From NCBI RefSeq assembly GCF_000717345.1, contig NZ_JNZA01000041.1, forward strand, positions 17,183 to 81,182: a DNA stretch of 64,000 nt, in the 5' to 3' direction. Position numbers and translations under genes: made by a program. Below are positions 63,461 to 64,000 of the stretch, piece after piece; position 1 is the first letter of the stretch, and each line of letters opens with the position of its first letter. Source of the stretch: Streptomyces lydicus. GTDB taxonomy: Bacteria > Actinomycetota > Actinomycetes > Streptomycetales > Streptomycetaceae. Below the pieces are notes generated by a model, which saw only the letters and a program-made list of their open reading frames with translations, did no database searches and was not told the DNA's origin.

Positions 63461-64000
63461 TCATGGGGCGTCGGACGCCGGGGGCGGCAGGTGCCGGACG
63501 AGCCAGCCGCGGTCGATGGTCCAGACCCCGCCGGCGGCCGTGACGCCGCGCATGCCCTGCAACGCGGCGGGGCCGGTCAGAGCGGGGAGACGGGAGTCGC
63601 CGAGCGCGGCGAAGCCGTACGTGCGGGCCGGGTCCCAGGTGGTGTCCTGGCGGAGCCGGCGACTCATCTGAGCCCAGCCGAGCGTGGCCGCGGCCACGAC
63701 CCAGGCGTCCGGTTCCCAGGCGGCGAACCGGTTGGCCGGCCGTAGCCAGGACGCGGCGGTCTCCGGCCAGTCCACCGTGGCGAGGACCGTCCGCTCCTCC
63801 GCCGCGGACCACGCCGCGACGAACGCCGCCGCGGACGCACGCGAGGCCGCGTCCCGGCTGTGTCCGACAACCACTGTGCCGATGCGGGGCCGGGCTGCGG
63901 TCAACAGGCCCAGCAGAGCGGTGAGTTCGGCGTCGGTGTGGGGAGTGGGGGAGGGGAGGGCGCCGTCGCCGTACGTGGAGGCCGCGTCGTGGGGGACGAG
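63461..64000 (-). CDS. Substrate-binding-like protein, 5' end beyond the window
   Basis: The frame is open from the right edge (64000) to the stop at 63461, giving at least 179 residues: LVPHDAASTYGDGALP, then RPRIGTVVVGHSRDAASRAS and WPETAASWLRPANRF. It resembles the second lobe of ABC-type branched-chain amino-acid/receptor-ligand binding proteins as annotated in Streptomyces. A TTG at 63904 is internal, not the true start. It ends 46 bp before the AlkB start on the same strand. Confidence 0.6.
   Translation of the reverse strand, partial: LVPHDAASTYGDGALPSPTPHTDAELTALLGLLTAARPRIGTVVVGHSRDAASRASAAAFVAAWSAAEERTVLATVDWPETAASWLRPANRFAAWEPDAWVVAAATLGWAQMSRRLRQDTTWDPARTYGFAALGDSRLPALTGPAALQGMRGVTAAGGVWTIDRGWLVRHLPPPASDAP

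Overview
The window reads as a chromosomal segment of a Streptomyces or close relative. GC is very high, third codon positions are almost all G or C, GTG and TTG starts are common, and genes are often coupled by GTGA or ATGA overlaps. The families present (SARP/BTAD regulator, Streptomyces-type contractile injection system, DUF2277, DUF6519) fit that group. No rRNA or tRNA gene was recognised. This is accessory DNA: intact modules are separated by decayed genes and insertion sequences.

Layout. 0-3.1 kb: a broken amidohydrolase and a frameshifted LuxR regulator. 3.1-4.6 kb: an MpaB-type (DUF2236) protein fused to four calmodulin-like EF hands. 4.6-11.1 kb: a decayed potassium locus. It holds an orphan kdpB carrying a small palindromic insertion, a divergent two-pore-helix/RCK-type channel-like protein, a 3' fragment of kdpD, a 3' fragment of a TetR gene and a 5' fragment of pcaD. 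11.2-12.5 kb: a frameshifted IS30-family element. 12.8-15.4 kb: a tandem GNAT acetyltransferase, then a possible gene remnant and a broken phosphotransferase.

15.4-22.0 kb: a type I-E CRISPR-Cas operon (casA, casB, cas7, cas5, cas6e, cas1, cas2) with no cas3 in the window. A minimal two-repeat array lies at each end, both oriented outward, and cas5 appears split by a frameshift. 22.1-28.3 kb: a threonine dehydratase 3' fragment, a Tn3-family transposon with recognisable terminal repeats and broken transposase and resolvase genes, an IS5-like transposase, a decayed phage minor capsid gene and a membrane-anchored LppU-like protein.

28.9-54.2 kb: a contractile injection system (eCIS, Streptomyces type). 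One arm runs rightward: sheath, tube, zinc-ribbon protein, proline-rich protein, Pvc16-like cap, AAA ATPase. A long leftward operon encodes the hub adaptor, LysM protein, hub, spike, PAAR tip, gp25-like wedge, two J-like baseplate proteins, a tail-I-like protein and a very large DUF6519 protein. A SARP/BTAD regulator with a visible sigma-70-like promoter faces away from that operon. A DUF4157 HExxH protein is a candidate effector.

54.2-60.5 kb: a leftward operon of unclear function. It encodes a gingipain/caspase-like cysteine peptidase with a zinc ribbon, a P-loop kinase, an APH-like kinase, a metallophosphoesterase fragment, a 40-residue peptide coupled to an ABC exporter, and a NUDIX fragment. 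I consider it the best candidate for an undescribed system here. 60.5-64.0 kb: ordinary genes for a flavin reductase-like protein, a Tat-exported endonuclease/phosphatase, DUF2277, AlkB, and the 3' part of a substrate-binding-like protein that runs off the window edge.
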